A DNA stretch of 64,000 nucleotides from Chitinophagaceae bacterium. Lineage in GTDB: Bacteria > Bacteroidota > Bacteroidia > Chitinophagales > Chitinophagaceae. Below, one piece after another: positions 35,521-44,616 of the stretch. The notes beneath the pieces are model-generated. The model was not told where the DNA came from. It did no database searches and was given only the letters and a program-made list of their open reading frames with translations. The position numbers and the translations under genes are program-made. The stretch covers positions 62,001-126,000 of the forward strand of contig JADJFD010000006.1 of NCBI GenBank assembly GCA_016708765.1, in the 5' to 3' direction. Position 1 is the first letter of the stretch, and each line of letters begins with the position of its first letter.

Positions 35521-37326
35521 TTATTGGAAGCTTGCAATTTTCACATTACTGATAAAATATTTTTCCGTTTCACTATCACTTCCAATATGGATAAATTTCA
35601 AGCTTTTGAATTGTATATCGTTTACAATTGCCTTTAAATATTGGGCAACCAAAATACCATCAATAAACAAGCTTACATCATCTCCATTTTTTCGTAGTAA
35701 AGTGTTTACCTTATTGAAAACTTTGTTATTCGAAAATCCGAAAACCTCATAACCATTGCTGTTGACTCTGTCTGCTCCAGAGATATTATTTGCAAAACTG
35801 GCGAATCCCGCCTTACCGTTAAATCCCGGCTTTAATTCAAAAGCGAATTTTGTATTTGCATTAGCTAATTCAACGCTTAGCCTTTTTGCACCCCAGGTAA
35901 AATTTTGTGGCACGGCTATATCAAAACTAATTTCAAAATCTTTAGGTATTGTATTCTTTAAATTTGTTATGCTTACGGCATTACCCTTTAGTTCCAGCCA
36001 TTTTATATTATCACCAGAAGCTTCTGTAACTACTGCTTTTTTTCCATCTTGATTAACTGTGCTGCTCCAATTAATTGGTAATTTTCCAGTTGCTGTTGTT
36101 GAAAAATCATCAAAGAAAAAAACTTTTTTATCAGCGGTGGCTTTTTTTAAAGCTAGAGAAGCTTCTGTTATAACGATTGCTTCTTTTATTAAGGGTGAGT
36201 TGAGCGGTTTATATGATTGCCCTTTTACTTTATCTGGATAAAAAAAATAGTTATATAGATAATCAAAATTAAAATTATTCATGATAGACTCATGCTTGAA
36301 TGCAGCATAACTTTTGTCTTGTATGCCAGCATCCCATCTTATCGTAAGCCATTGTGGCTGATCTGTTTTGCAGGCTGCCATCGTAGCTGCACTTATTTTG
36401 TAAATAGGCCAGCCGGTAGTTTGTGCATCCTTCTCAAATATATCTCTCATATCCTCATTTGCATTTACAAAACTGTAAAAGGTAATAATTTCACTGCTTC
36501 TGAATTCGGCTACATCATTCCATTTATTTTTGTATTTTTCTTTTAATCTGTTCAGGTTTTTTCTAGCTGTTGCTAATAATTCAGCCGAACGGCTCTCAAT
36601 TTTTTGCCAGACAGGCAAATGCTCTTCAGCTTTGGTAAAAAATTCGCCAATGGTAATAGGTTCAAATGGAAGCTTGTTGTCTTTGGTCATTATTACTACA
36701 TACTGTAAGCCAGCTCCTGCATTTTTAGGCTGATAAAAATGCATATAATTCTTTAGGGTTGAATTTTTATCAAATCCTAACCAGTTGGCTTTTTGTTCGT
36801 AACTACTCCAGTCTCTTTTCACATTTTTATGATAATAGGGCATAGTAAAATAATATTGATCAGGAGTAGAAATAAATTGCACAGGGTTGCTGATATATTC
36901 CAGTTGGTTTGCTTCGATGCGCCAGTAATCGGCAAGTCCTGTTTGCGGAACTAACTTTCCTTTTGCATCTTTTTTTAAGAACATATATAATTTAGCATAA
37001 GAACCATACAAATGAGGAAGCCCTTTTTTTAGTTTATGACTGTATGAGGCTCCGGGATTTGTATTCACATAAATTCGTACATCTCCAAGGCAACCTTTGG
37101 GAACATATGATTGTTGCATCCATTCAATAAACTGTTCGCAGTAACGGATTTGTTTGGCACTATAATTTCTGCCGGCTAAATTAAGTGGCTTTGCCGGTTG
37201 TGTGTACTTAACTACTTTCATCCAGCCAATATTATCATCGGCAATATCTTCTAGCGGGATGAATAATTGGGCAATGGATAACTGGCAAAATGATAAAGCC
37301 AAAACGATTTGTAATATTTTTTTCAT
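35521..37326 (-). CDS. Secreted protein with C-terminal LamG-like domain
   Basis: 601 residues, signal peptide at 1-19 (SQLSIAQ type). The N-terminal 400 residues have no recognised motif; they are rich in aromatic residues and contain YYFTMPYYHKNVKRDW and KHESIMNNFNFDYLYNYFF. The C-terminal 190 residues (FFDDFSTTATGKLPINWSS, then ISFDIAVPQNFTWGAKRLSVEL and ISNVKIASFQ) look like a LamG/jelly-roll domain, as in the protein at 25339-27029. Probably exported, binding or degrading polymers; no catalytic residues can be named. A motif site lies 48 bases before its start. Confidence 0.65.
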   Translation of the reverse strand: MKKILQIVLALSFCQLSIAQLFIPLEDIADDNIGWMKVVKYTQPAKPLNLAGRNYSAKQIRYCEQFIEWMQQSYVPKGCLGDVRIYVNTNPGASYSHKLKKGLPHLYGSYAKLYMFLKKDAKGKLVPQTGLADYWRIEANQLEYISNPVQFISTPDQYYFTMPYYHKNVKRDWSSYEQKANWLGFDKNSTLKNYMHFYQPKNAGAGLQYVVIMTKDNKLPFEPITIGEFFTKAEEHLPVWQKIESRSAELLATARKNLNRLKEKYKNKWNDVAEFRSSEIITFYSFVNANEDMRDIFEKDAQTTGWPIYKISAATMAACKTDQPQWLTIRWDAGIQDKSYAAFKHESIMNNFNFDYLYNYFFYPDKVKGQSYKPLNSPLIKEAIVITEASLALKKATADKKVFFFDDFSTTATGKLPINWSSTVNQDGKKAVVTEASGDNIKWLELKGNAVSITNLKNTIPKDFEISFDIAVPQNFTWGAKRLSVELANANTKFAFELKPGFNGKAGFASFANNISGADRVNSNGYEVFGFSNNKVFNKVNTLLRKNGDDVSLFIDGILVAQYLKAIVNDIQFKSLKFIHIGSDSETEKYFISNVKIASFQ

Positions 37327-37373
37327 ATTTTGTATTAATTACCTAAAAGTATTTTATACAGTGAAACAAGACA

Positions 37374-37391
37374 ATCCCCTAAAACTGTGAT
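37374..37391 (-). promoter_or_regulatory. Operator-like palindrome (site 4)
   Basis: ATCACAGTTTTAGGGGAT in gene direction, 48 bases before the start of the gene at 35521-37326. The -7-like TACTTTTAG box follows after about 22 bases. The CAG half is degenerate but the GGGGAT half is kept. Confidence 0.6.
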
Positions 37392-38778
37392 TTATTTTTG
37401 TTTCCCGTACCCAGTATATATTCCTGAGCCCGGATATTTTGCATCTATCATCCAGAGAATCCTTCCACCTTTAATACAGGAGAAATAAGTATTAAATGTT
37501 TTGGGTTTGCCTTCCATTTCAGAAAAATAAATCTGCCAGTTATTTAGCACTTTGAAAGTGCCTTTTCCTGTTGCCTGGCCAAATTTCATATTTCCCACCA
37601 TTCCGTTGACAGCAATTATTTTCCAGTTATAAGTATTGCCAGCGTCAAATACAAATGTTTGGGAAGATTGATTGATATTCATTCCAGCGTATGCCCCAGT
37701 AAAAACAGAATAGTATTGCAACATGCCTTTTGAGTCGCTTGTCCATGACCCTTTAATATCTGATGGTCCAACAGCAAACCGGTTGTAGGTGCTCATATTT
37801 ACTAAAGGATCCATCAATGAACTTTCACTATCCCATTTTATGGTATAAGGGTCAAACTTAAAAGTTTGTATAAATGAGTTTTTATCTGGTGTTATGATCT
37901 CAAACCATCCGTAAATCCCTTTCCTGAATAAAAGAACAAAAACTTCTTTACCAGTGGCATTATCAATTAAGTTTCCGAAACCAAGGTATGGTCTTTCATA
38001 TTCAGATATATAGGAAGTTTTATAATTTTTTATATTACTATATCGAGGAGCCACAAGAATATTCCAGGCGGCATTAGTTAATACATCTGGATCAGCAGGG
38101 AAAACAGTACCTGCTTTGGGATAATGCAATAATACTTTTACATTTCCTTTTGTTGTTTCTACCCAATCTGCTTTTTCAACACTTGTCCAGCTATCATCAA
38201 AATTGGTAGTTGTAAATGTAAAGCCATTTTTTCGCTGTTGATTATCCTGGCCCAGATCATTCGACGTTTTTTTACAACTGTTGTAGTTTGTGAAGTTGGT
38301 TTTCTTATATCAATCGATTCAAAAAAACTATTCATTTCATTTTGGTATGTATCTGTATTGGTTAAAGTAACAATATTAACCATCTTATCATAACCTGTTG
38401 AAGTAGCTAATAAAGCAATTCCGGTTCTACCCTCATCCGTAAAATTGGCAAAGCCACTTTGGGTTACCCAACCATTTTCCGTTGCAGAAGGCTGAAGTGT
38501 TGGTGAGCCAGAAACAGCAACCATTTCTTTTACAATACTTTCCCAGGCGGCAGTAAAGTTTTCTTTTGCATCCGCAGTACCGGGTATAGATTTCATAACT
38601 ATTAACACACAATAGTTGCCAGTTTTCAATTCCTGTTTTGAATACTGTACGGCACTTGGAGTAATTTCTTTTTTCCAGCCTGTTGGTGGAGTAAAAGTGG
38701 TAAGGTCAAAAGTTTGTTTTTGTGCAATTACAATCGTATTAAGAATGACAAGTATAGGTAATAGAATGATTTTTTCAT
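37392..38778 (-). CDS. Secreted protein, member 3 of the paralogous family, two frameshifts
   Basis: The gene is in three frames. Adding one A at 38770-38775 gives the start MKKIILLPILVILNTIVIAQ, and adding one A in the run at 38267-38273 joins TSNDLGQDNQQRKNGF to TFTTTNFDDSW. The result is 462 residues, the same corrected length as the neighbouring tandem copy at 38798-40185. The family start (QTFDLTTFTPPTGWK), the FDDSW block and the C-terminal lipocalin-like domain (DIKGSWTSDSKG, GKGTFKVLNNWQIYFSEMEG) are present. It lies 19 bases after its tandem copy in one transcript. Function unknown. Confidence 0.62.
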
Positions 38779-38797
38779 ATTAAATCGTATTAAATAA

Positions 38798-40185
38798 TTA
38801 ATTGGCTTTTGCAAAAGGTCTATCATCCAACCATAATATGCGCAATCCTTTTATACAAGAGAAATATGCATTGTAAGTTCTGGGCTTTCCGGATATATCA
38901 GAAAATTTAACCTGCCAATTAGTGGGAAGAGAAAAACTCCCTTTTGATTTTGCTGATTGAAACTTAATATTACCAGTTTGTCCGCTTGCTACACCAATAT
39001 CCCATTGATAGGACTTCCCATTTCCGAAAATAAAATTTTCAGCTGATGCATGCGTATCCATTCCAGCATCAAAACCTGTAAATGCATTTACATACTGAAT
39101 AGCACCAGAAAAATCACTGGTCCATTTCCTTGCAAATCCGAAGCGGCTACTGCAAATTTGTTTCGGAATGCTACGTTCTCCATTTTTTCCCAGCCATATG
39201 TAGTTTGATGATAAGGGCCAAATTCGTTTTCAAATGTTTGCTTATCAGGGGTAATAAATTCTAAATATCGTCCACTTCCATTCGCATAATTCATTTTAAA
39301 AAACACAACATGTACTCTTTGCCGGGAATTATTATCTGTCATATCAGACTCAGCAAATTCAATAGTTTGCCAGCCGGTAATAGGTTTAAATTCCATATTT
39401 GATGCATTGCTATATCTTGGGGCTATCAGTATATTCCATGCATTTTTTAAGCCATCCATTACTACAGAGTTGTATGCATCTGCTTTTTTATTGGGATAAT
39501 GAATAAGCACTTTGATATTTCCTTTGGTAACTTCAACCCAATCTGTTTTTTCAACACTTTTCCAGCCGTCATCAAAATTGGTAGTAGTAAATGCAAATCC
39601 ATCTGCTTTTCCATTTGACTTTACCTCCTGGGGTTTTACGGCATTTGTAGTGGGTTTATTTACTTGCTCATTGGGAAGCTTCTTCAGATTTACAGACTCT
39701 AAAAAGGCAGTAACATCTTTTTCATATGTATCGGTATTCGTTAATATAATGATGTTTACCATTTTTTCAAAACCACTTGAGGTTACTAATACTGCAATAC
39801 CCTTATTTCCGTCGCTTTCAAATGGGGCATAGCCACTTTGTACCTCCCAGCCGTTTTCTGTAGCAGGAGACTGCATTTCTGCTTGTGTGGAAACGGCTAC
39901 CATTTCTTTTACTACAGATGTCCAGGCTAAATCAAAATTTTCTTTTGAATTAGTTGTGCCCGGGACTGCTTTAAAAAGTGTTATCATACAATACCCGCCC
40001 GTAGAAGGATCCTCTTTACTTAATTGTATTGCATTTTCTGTTACTTGTTTTTTCCAGCTTTTGGGCTGAGTAAATGTGGTAATATCAAATGTTTGTTGTT
40101 GTGGATAGGAACAGCTCCAGGCTAGGATTAACAAAACTGATAGAAAGTATTTCCTAATATAAATTAAAAAAAGTATATTTTTCAT
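38798..40185 (-). CDS. Secreted protein, member 4 of the paralogous family, one frameshift
   Basis: The signal peptide (MKNILFLIYIRKYFLSVLL, then WSCSYPQQ) may be a lipoprotein signal with the Cys in AWSC. The frame breaks at 39125-39127, where one more A gives DLQGKWTSDFSGAIQYVNAF, and 462 residues follow in total. QTFDITTFTQPKSWKK, NFDDGWKSVEKTDW and the C-terminal lipocalin-like domain are shared with member 3, which lies 19 bases downstream and looks like a tandem duplicate. A motif site lies 35 bases before its start. Function unknown. Confidence 0.62.
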
Positions 40186-40219
40186 ATAGTAAATGTGGTA
40201 TTTTTTCTTATTGGCTTCT

Positions 40220-40237
40220 ATCCCTTAAAAACAGGAT
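40220..40237 (-). promoter_or_regulatory. Operator-like palindrome (site 5)
   Basis: ATCCTGTTTTTAAGGGAT in gene direction, 35 bases before the start at 40185, with a -7-like ACATTTAC box about 24 bases later. It would control the tandem pair ending at 37392. Confidence 0.75.
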
Positions 40238-40370
40238 TTTTCGCAAATACCATCCGTGGTATTGTTGCTGAAGTATGTGATATTTCTTACTCCAAGATGT
40301 GCGGTGCGCAGAATAATGAAACAAGTTATAAGAACCCTTTCTGCTTTTAGGAAGATACAGCGTAAAAAAA

Positions 40371-42443
40371 TTACAATCCCTTATTAAAGAAAATAACACC
40401 CTCAACAGAAGCACCATATTTAGATCCTGCCCCCTCTGCACCTATAGATGCACCACCCTTTACACCCCAGCCACACTTTGAATCATATACCAATTCTATT
40501 TTTTCACTGAGTTTTACTGGGCTGCTTTTTGAAAATAATCCCACATCAGCACCAACGCCAATAGTAACTTCATAAGAACCGTCGGTATGAAACTCTGCAG
40601 AGCCTGTTGCTAATCCTGCACTCCATTCACCGGATACATTAGTTGCCATTTCCATTTGATTCTGAACTTTGCCATCGTTTCCTTTGCTATAGGTTGTGGA
40701 GTTTTCAATAGTAATATGGTCTCTTGGACTAAATGCTACTTTGGTTTTTATATATTCAGAAGCAGGGCAATTCGCTGCTGGCGGAGCTTCATTTTGTTTA
40801 CATATCGGAACTATTGTCTCATCACTTTTTACAATAAGGCCTGTGTAATGAACTCTTTTGATAAGTTTATCATTAAGAGTAAGTGATTGATCAATATATA
40901 TGAAGGGTTCTTTTTTATCACTCATGCTCAACTTTAAATGAAATGGCCCTTTCATTGCTGCTCCTGCAGCATCGGGTGGCAGAGGGCTCCAGGGAGTTAT
41001 TTTTTGCGATTCATTTACATTGCGGAGGTGTAATTTTTCAGTGGGTAATCCTTGTATTTCTACACTACCATCATCGGTAACGGTACCAGTGAAATTCCAT
41101 TGCCGTATTTGAAAACCATCTTTCAAATTTGCGGAGAATCCATTTCTGGTTAGCGCAGTAGGAGCCATGCCAACTGCTGCATTTGCAGTGCTGCCCTGAT
41201 ACACATACATAATTTCGCCGCTGCCAGTAATGTTTCCTCCTGATGAGATTTGCATGGAAAAATTCTTTACACAAGCTAATGTTTGCAGATTCATTATTGT
41301 TGTAGCAGGGCCATCACCAAATTTTGTATTGGCTTCAGAAGCATTTTCACCACTGCGGGCTGTAATGTTTTTTGCTTGGTAATTTCCTTGCCAATCAATT
41401 AGCGTATAACCTGTAGGAGGTTTTTTTGCTGATACTGGTGGTTTAATGGAATTTTTAGTATTGTTGTTTGTAGTATTATTTTTTGTTGGACTTGTACTGT
41501 TTGAGTTTGCATTTTTAGATGAGGCTTCCCGGCCATTTCCTGCATAGCCTAAGTCCCATGCTTTTGAAATAAGATTGTCGGCTTCTTTTTTATTGCCTTT
41601 TTCTTCTTCAATTTTTGCTGCCGTATAGCAATACAATCCGTTATCGGGTGATAATCGCATTGCCATTTGAATAGCTTCGGAAGCTTCTTTTACATTTCCC
41701 AATTTTAAATATATATAAGCTTGATTAGCCCATGGGGAGGCTAGATTAGGAAAATTTTTCGTTAACTCTTCTGTCAGTACTTTAGCATCGTAAATTCTTC
41801 CTAACTCTAATAATAGATTCGAAAAATTATTTAAGTAGAGTGCATTACCGTCTTGCATTTGCGAGGCTTTTGCAAAGCCATACAAAGATTCCCATTTATA
41901 ATTCTTGAAATAGAACAGAGTTGCTTGAACATAGTAGGCCTCTGCTAAACCACCTTTAAAAGATCCCGCATTTTTACTAGCTCTGTTATCCAATTCTTTA
42001 TAAAGTTTTGCTTTTGTTACAGCGCCTGCTAAAGCATTGTCAATAACTTGTTTTTTAGTAATAGTATTAGATGAAACAATTGTAGTACTTAGCCAGCTAG
42101 AGCTACCAACACTATTATTTAGCATTTTAAATGGAAGAATAAGACTTCCGTTTTGAAAAGTAAAGCTGCCACTTTTCTTTCCTTGTTCCATCGTTTTGAA
42201 TGTGATGGTGATTTTGTTTCCTGCAACCTGGTATGTTCCTTCATCCGTAACAATATTGCCGGGTTGTTCTGCTCTTAATTTAAATGTATTATCCAAAAAT
42301 TGCAAAGTGATAATGGATTTTGCACTTGCTTCTTTGCCATCACTATCGGTTGTAAAACGATATTTACCTTTTATGGATTGTGACTTTATTTCAATTTGAT
42401 TAGCAAGTAAAATCACTGTAATAAGAAAAAGAATCTTTTTCAT
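40371..42443 (-). CDS. Secreted TPR protein with N-terminal lipocalin-like domain
   Basis: 690 residues. Signal peptide 1-20 (cleavage near KSQS), then a lipocalin-like beta domain (SIKGKYRFTTDSDGK, FKTMEQGKKSG) to about 115. Three or four TPR units follow (AYYVQATLFYFKNYKWES, LANQAYIYLKLGNVKEAS). A Ser/Asn/Thr-rich linker lies near 305-330, and a long beta-rich C-terminal part ends in SIGAEGAGSKYGASVEGV. It is the last gene of the six-gene operon from 47047. No enzyme motif is seen; it may scaffold a surface complex. Confidence 0.65.
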   Translation of the reverse strand: MKKILFLITVILLANQIEIKSQSIKGKYRFTTDSDGKEASAKSIITLQFLDNTFKLRAEQPGNIVTDEGTYQVAGNKITITFKTMEQGKKSGSFTFQNGSLILPFKMLNNSVGSSSWLSTTIVSSNTITKKQVIDNALAGAVTKAKLYKELDNRASKNAGSFKGGLAEAYYVQATLFYFKNYKWESLYGFAKASQMQDGNALYLNNFSNLLLELGRIYDAKVLTEELTKNFPNLASPWANQAYIYLKLGNVKEASEAIQMAMRLSPDNGLYCYTAAKIEEEKGNKKEADNLISKAWDLGYAGNGREASSKNANSNSTSPTKNNTTNNNTKNSIKPPVSAKKPPTGYTLIDWQGNYQAKNITARSGENASEANTKFGDGPATTIMNLQTLACVKNFSMQISSGGNITGSGEIMYVYQGSTANAAVGMAPTALTRNGFSANLKDGFQIRQWNFTGTVTDDGSVEIQGLPTEKLHLRNVNESQKITPWSPLPPDAAGAAMKGPFHLKLSMSDKKEPFIYIDQSLTLNDKLIKRVHYTGLIVKSDETIVPICKQNEAPPAANCPASEYIKTKVAFSPRDHITIENSTTYSKGNDGKVQNQMEMATNVSGEWSAGLATGSAEFHTDGSYEVTIGVGADVGLFSKSSPVKLSEKIELVYDSKCGWGVKGGASIGAEGAGSKYGASVEGVIFFNKGL

Positions 42444-42452
42444 AATAAACGA

Positions 42453-43577
42453 TTAGTATTTTGGCCTGGGTACTGTTACTGAACTTACAATTCCTGCCGG
42501 ACTTAATTTTCTTATACAATTGTTCCATTCATCTGCAATAAACATATTGTTTTTGCTGTCGAATGCTATCCCTTTTGTCATAGAAAAAAGTGCTGTAAGT
42601 GCATTTCCATCTTTGTGGCCATCTTCAGCCCGACCACCGATATTGGCAGAGCAAGGCTGAATTTTATTATTACCTGCAACAGTGCTTACTTTTCCGTTTG
42701 CTATTTTAATAATTCTATGCATTCTCATATCAGCACAAAAAATATCGCCTTGCTTATTGGAGGTTAAATAATACGGTTCAAACAATTCGGCTTTACTAGT
42801 ATCGCCGGGGATATATACCGGGCAGGTATTCCGTTTGTCGGGTTTTCCAGCAATTACTGTTTGCTGGCCACTTGTAAGATCCACTTCTTCGATAGAACGA
42901 CTTGCTCCAGTAGAAAATATAAGACTGGCATGATTAGAAGCAATCATATGCCAAATATTTTTTTTGGGATTGACGATGATGTATTTTCCATCAGGCTTAC
43001 TTAAAGTTGAAACTTCTCCATTCGCCGATATTTTTCGGATAACACATATCTTGTCAAGATTATTTTTCTTATTCAGAAAATAATTGTTGGTCAGGAAATG
43101 AATATTGCTCGTATCCATTCTTTTTGTAGGGTAGTAAGTCTCTAATATAAATATGTTATCGTCTTTGTCAATAGCCATTGCTTTAATGTCAGAGAACATG
43201 GCCTCTTTAAGAGGCCCATCTTTTTGGCGGTATTTATAAAAAAGGGTTGTAAAGGCTGTTTTTGTTATTATGTTGTTTTCACTAATTGTGTATTTAGTGA
43301 TGGCATTACCTGAACTTATATATAAATTATCCTGTGAATCAATAATGAGGCACTGTCCTGCAGAGAGGTAAGGAGTCGTGTTTTCGTTTCCTTTTTTATT
43401 TACCAGATTTATATATTCTCCGGCAGCGGTTATTTTGCCTAACCCATTTTGGTGTAAAAAATAAACATTGTCTTTGCTGTCGGTTACTAGGTTATCGGGT
43501 GAACTAACTGCACCTTGTTGACCGAAAATAGTCGTCGCAATAATCGTCCCAGCAAGTAATAGCTGTATTTTTTTCAT
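42453..43577 (-). CDS. Secreted NHL-repeat beta-propeller protein
   Basis: 374 residues with a signal peptide (TIFGQQ). Several NHL-type units follow: LVTDSKDNVYFLHQNG, LIIDSQDNLYISSGN, MAIDKDDNIFILETY, and GIAFDSKNNMFIADEWNNCIRKL near the end. Such propellers bind proteins or polymers; no catalytic Cys/Asp set is visible. It starts 12 bases after the end of the next upstream gene (43590) and ends nine bases before the 690-residue protein gene, so it is inside one operon. Confidence 0.75.
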   Translation of the reverse strand: MKKIQLLLAGTIIATTIFGQQGAVSSPDNLVTDSKDNVYFLHQNGLGKITAAGEYINLVNKKGNENTTPYLSAGQCLIIDSQDNLYISSGNAITKYTISENNIITKTAFTTLFYKYRQKDGPLKEAMFSDIKAMAIDKDDNIFILETYYPTKRMDTSNIHFLTNNYFLNKKNNLDKICVIRKISANGEVSTLSKPDGKYIIVNPKKNIWHMIASNHASLIFSTGASRSIEEVDLTSGQQTVIAGKPDKRNTCPVYIPGDTSKAELFEPYYLTSNKQGDIFCADMRMHRIIKIANGKVSTVAGNNKIQPCSANIGGRAEDGHKDGNALTALFSMTKGIAFDSKNNMFIADEWNNCIRKLSPAGIVSSVTVPRPKY

Positions 43578-43589
43578 AGTGTTATTTTT

Positions 43590-44600
43590 TTAAAATCCAA
43601 TTTTCCCTTTTACTTTATTGAGCAATGATTTTTTTGTTTTGGTCGAATCAGTTGTCGAACTGTTCGTTTTTGTTGCTGTTACAGATTCTTGTGCTTTAGA
43701 GTTTGTTGCTTTTACTGATTCGTTGGTGGTTGGATTAGTAGCTATATTACTTGCAGGAACACTTGAAGTGTTTTCAGCCATTTTTGTTTTAGTAGAAGAA
43801 ATTATTTCACCTTTTAGCCATTCCTTTACAAATGCTGTTACGACATCGTTTACCTCTTTCCCTGCACGATAAATAGCTTTCCATTTATGGGGCTTCTTTT
43901 CAAACGCAAGGTTTACAAATTTTTTGACATTGTATTTGTCTGGTGCCGCTAGTACGGCATTGAAATCTACAGTAGCAGCTAATTGAAGATATTCTTGTAA
44001 TCTTTTCTTTACTAAACCGGACGGATCAAGCGGATATCTTTTCTCCCAATTGGCTTTCCCAGGGAAAGGTTTTTTAGCAGCTTCCACCAGGGCATCAATT
44101 TTTTTCTGTGTTTCATCTAACTCCTTTTGCTGCTCCGCTACATATTTCGTGTCAGTTTTATAATTGTTGATATTTTTTTGATGTACAATTTTGTTTCCTT
44201 TCAGTGTGCTAAGGCTGGTTCCATTAGCGGTGAGTGGCATTGCGTTTTCTCGTTGCGCATAATACTGAGTCATAAACTCTTCACTATTAATATATTTTTT
44301 TACATATTCGCAAAGTTCTGTAGCTGCTGCGGATTTATCGCCAGATAAAATTGTTGAAAGCTTCAGTTTGGGTACATAGGGTAATTTGAAGCTAGATGGT
44401 TGATCGCCTGCAAAACCTCCTGCATCTTCGTAAGTTTCCATTGGACCGGATGAAAAACTACCTACAAGATTGCTAACTATATTGCCTTGTGCAAATTTAT
44501 GTTCCAAGCCAAGTCGTTCAATAATGCCGTCGACAACTTTGATGGCGATTGCACTAAATGCAATAAAAAATGATCCTATAATTAAAATTTTCTTTTTCAT
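43590..44600 (-). CDS. Membrane-anchored or secreted protein of unknown function
   Basis: 336 residues from the ATG at 44600, which gives the hydrophobic start MKKKILIIGSFFIAFSAIAI; the frame is open upstream to 44741, but that extension overlaps the TPR gene and lacks a signal. The body is helical and charged (QQKELDETQKKIDALVEAAK, KWKAIYRAGKEVND). The C-terminus is a low-complexity Ser/Thr/Asn/Lys tail ending KSLLNKVKGKIGF. No family recognised. It sits 16 bases after the TPR protein gene and 12 bases before the NHL gene. Confidence 0.6.
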   Translation of the reverse strand: MKKKILIIGSFFIAFSAIAIKVVDGIIERLGLEHKFAQGNIVSNLVGSFSSGPMETYEDAGGFAGDQPSSFKLPYVPKLKLSTILSGDKSAAATELCEYVKKYINSEEFMTQYYAQRENAMPLTANGTSLSTLKGNKIVHQKNINNYKTDTKYVAEQQKELDETQKKIDALVEAAKKPFPGKANWEKRYPLDPSGLVKKRLQEYLQLAATVDFNAVLAAPDKYNVKKFVNLAFEKKPHKWKAIYRAGKEVNDVVTAFVKEWLKGEIISSTKTKMAENTSSVPASNIATNPTTNESVKATNSKAQESVTATKTNSSTTDSTKTKKSLLNKVKGKIGF

Positions 44601-44616
44601 ATATGTGGTTTTAATT

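Noticed and set aside
40208..40441. A small frame overlapping the end of the 690-residue protein gene
   Set aside because: It overlaps a well-supported gene and an operator site on the same strand and has no signal or domain.
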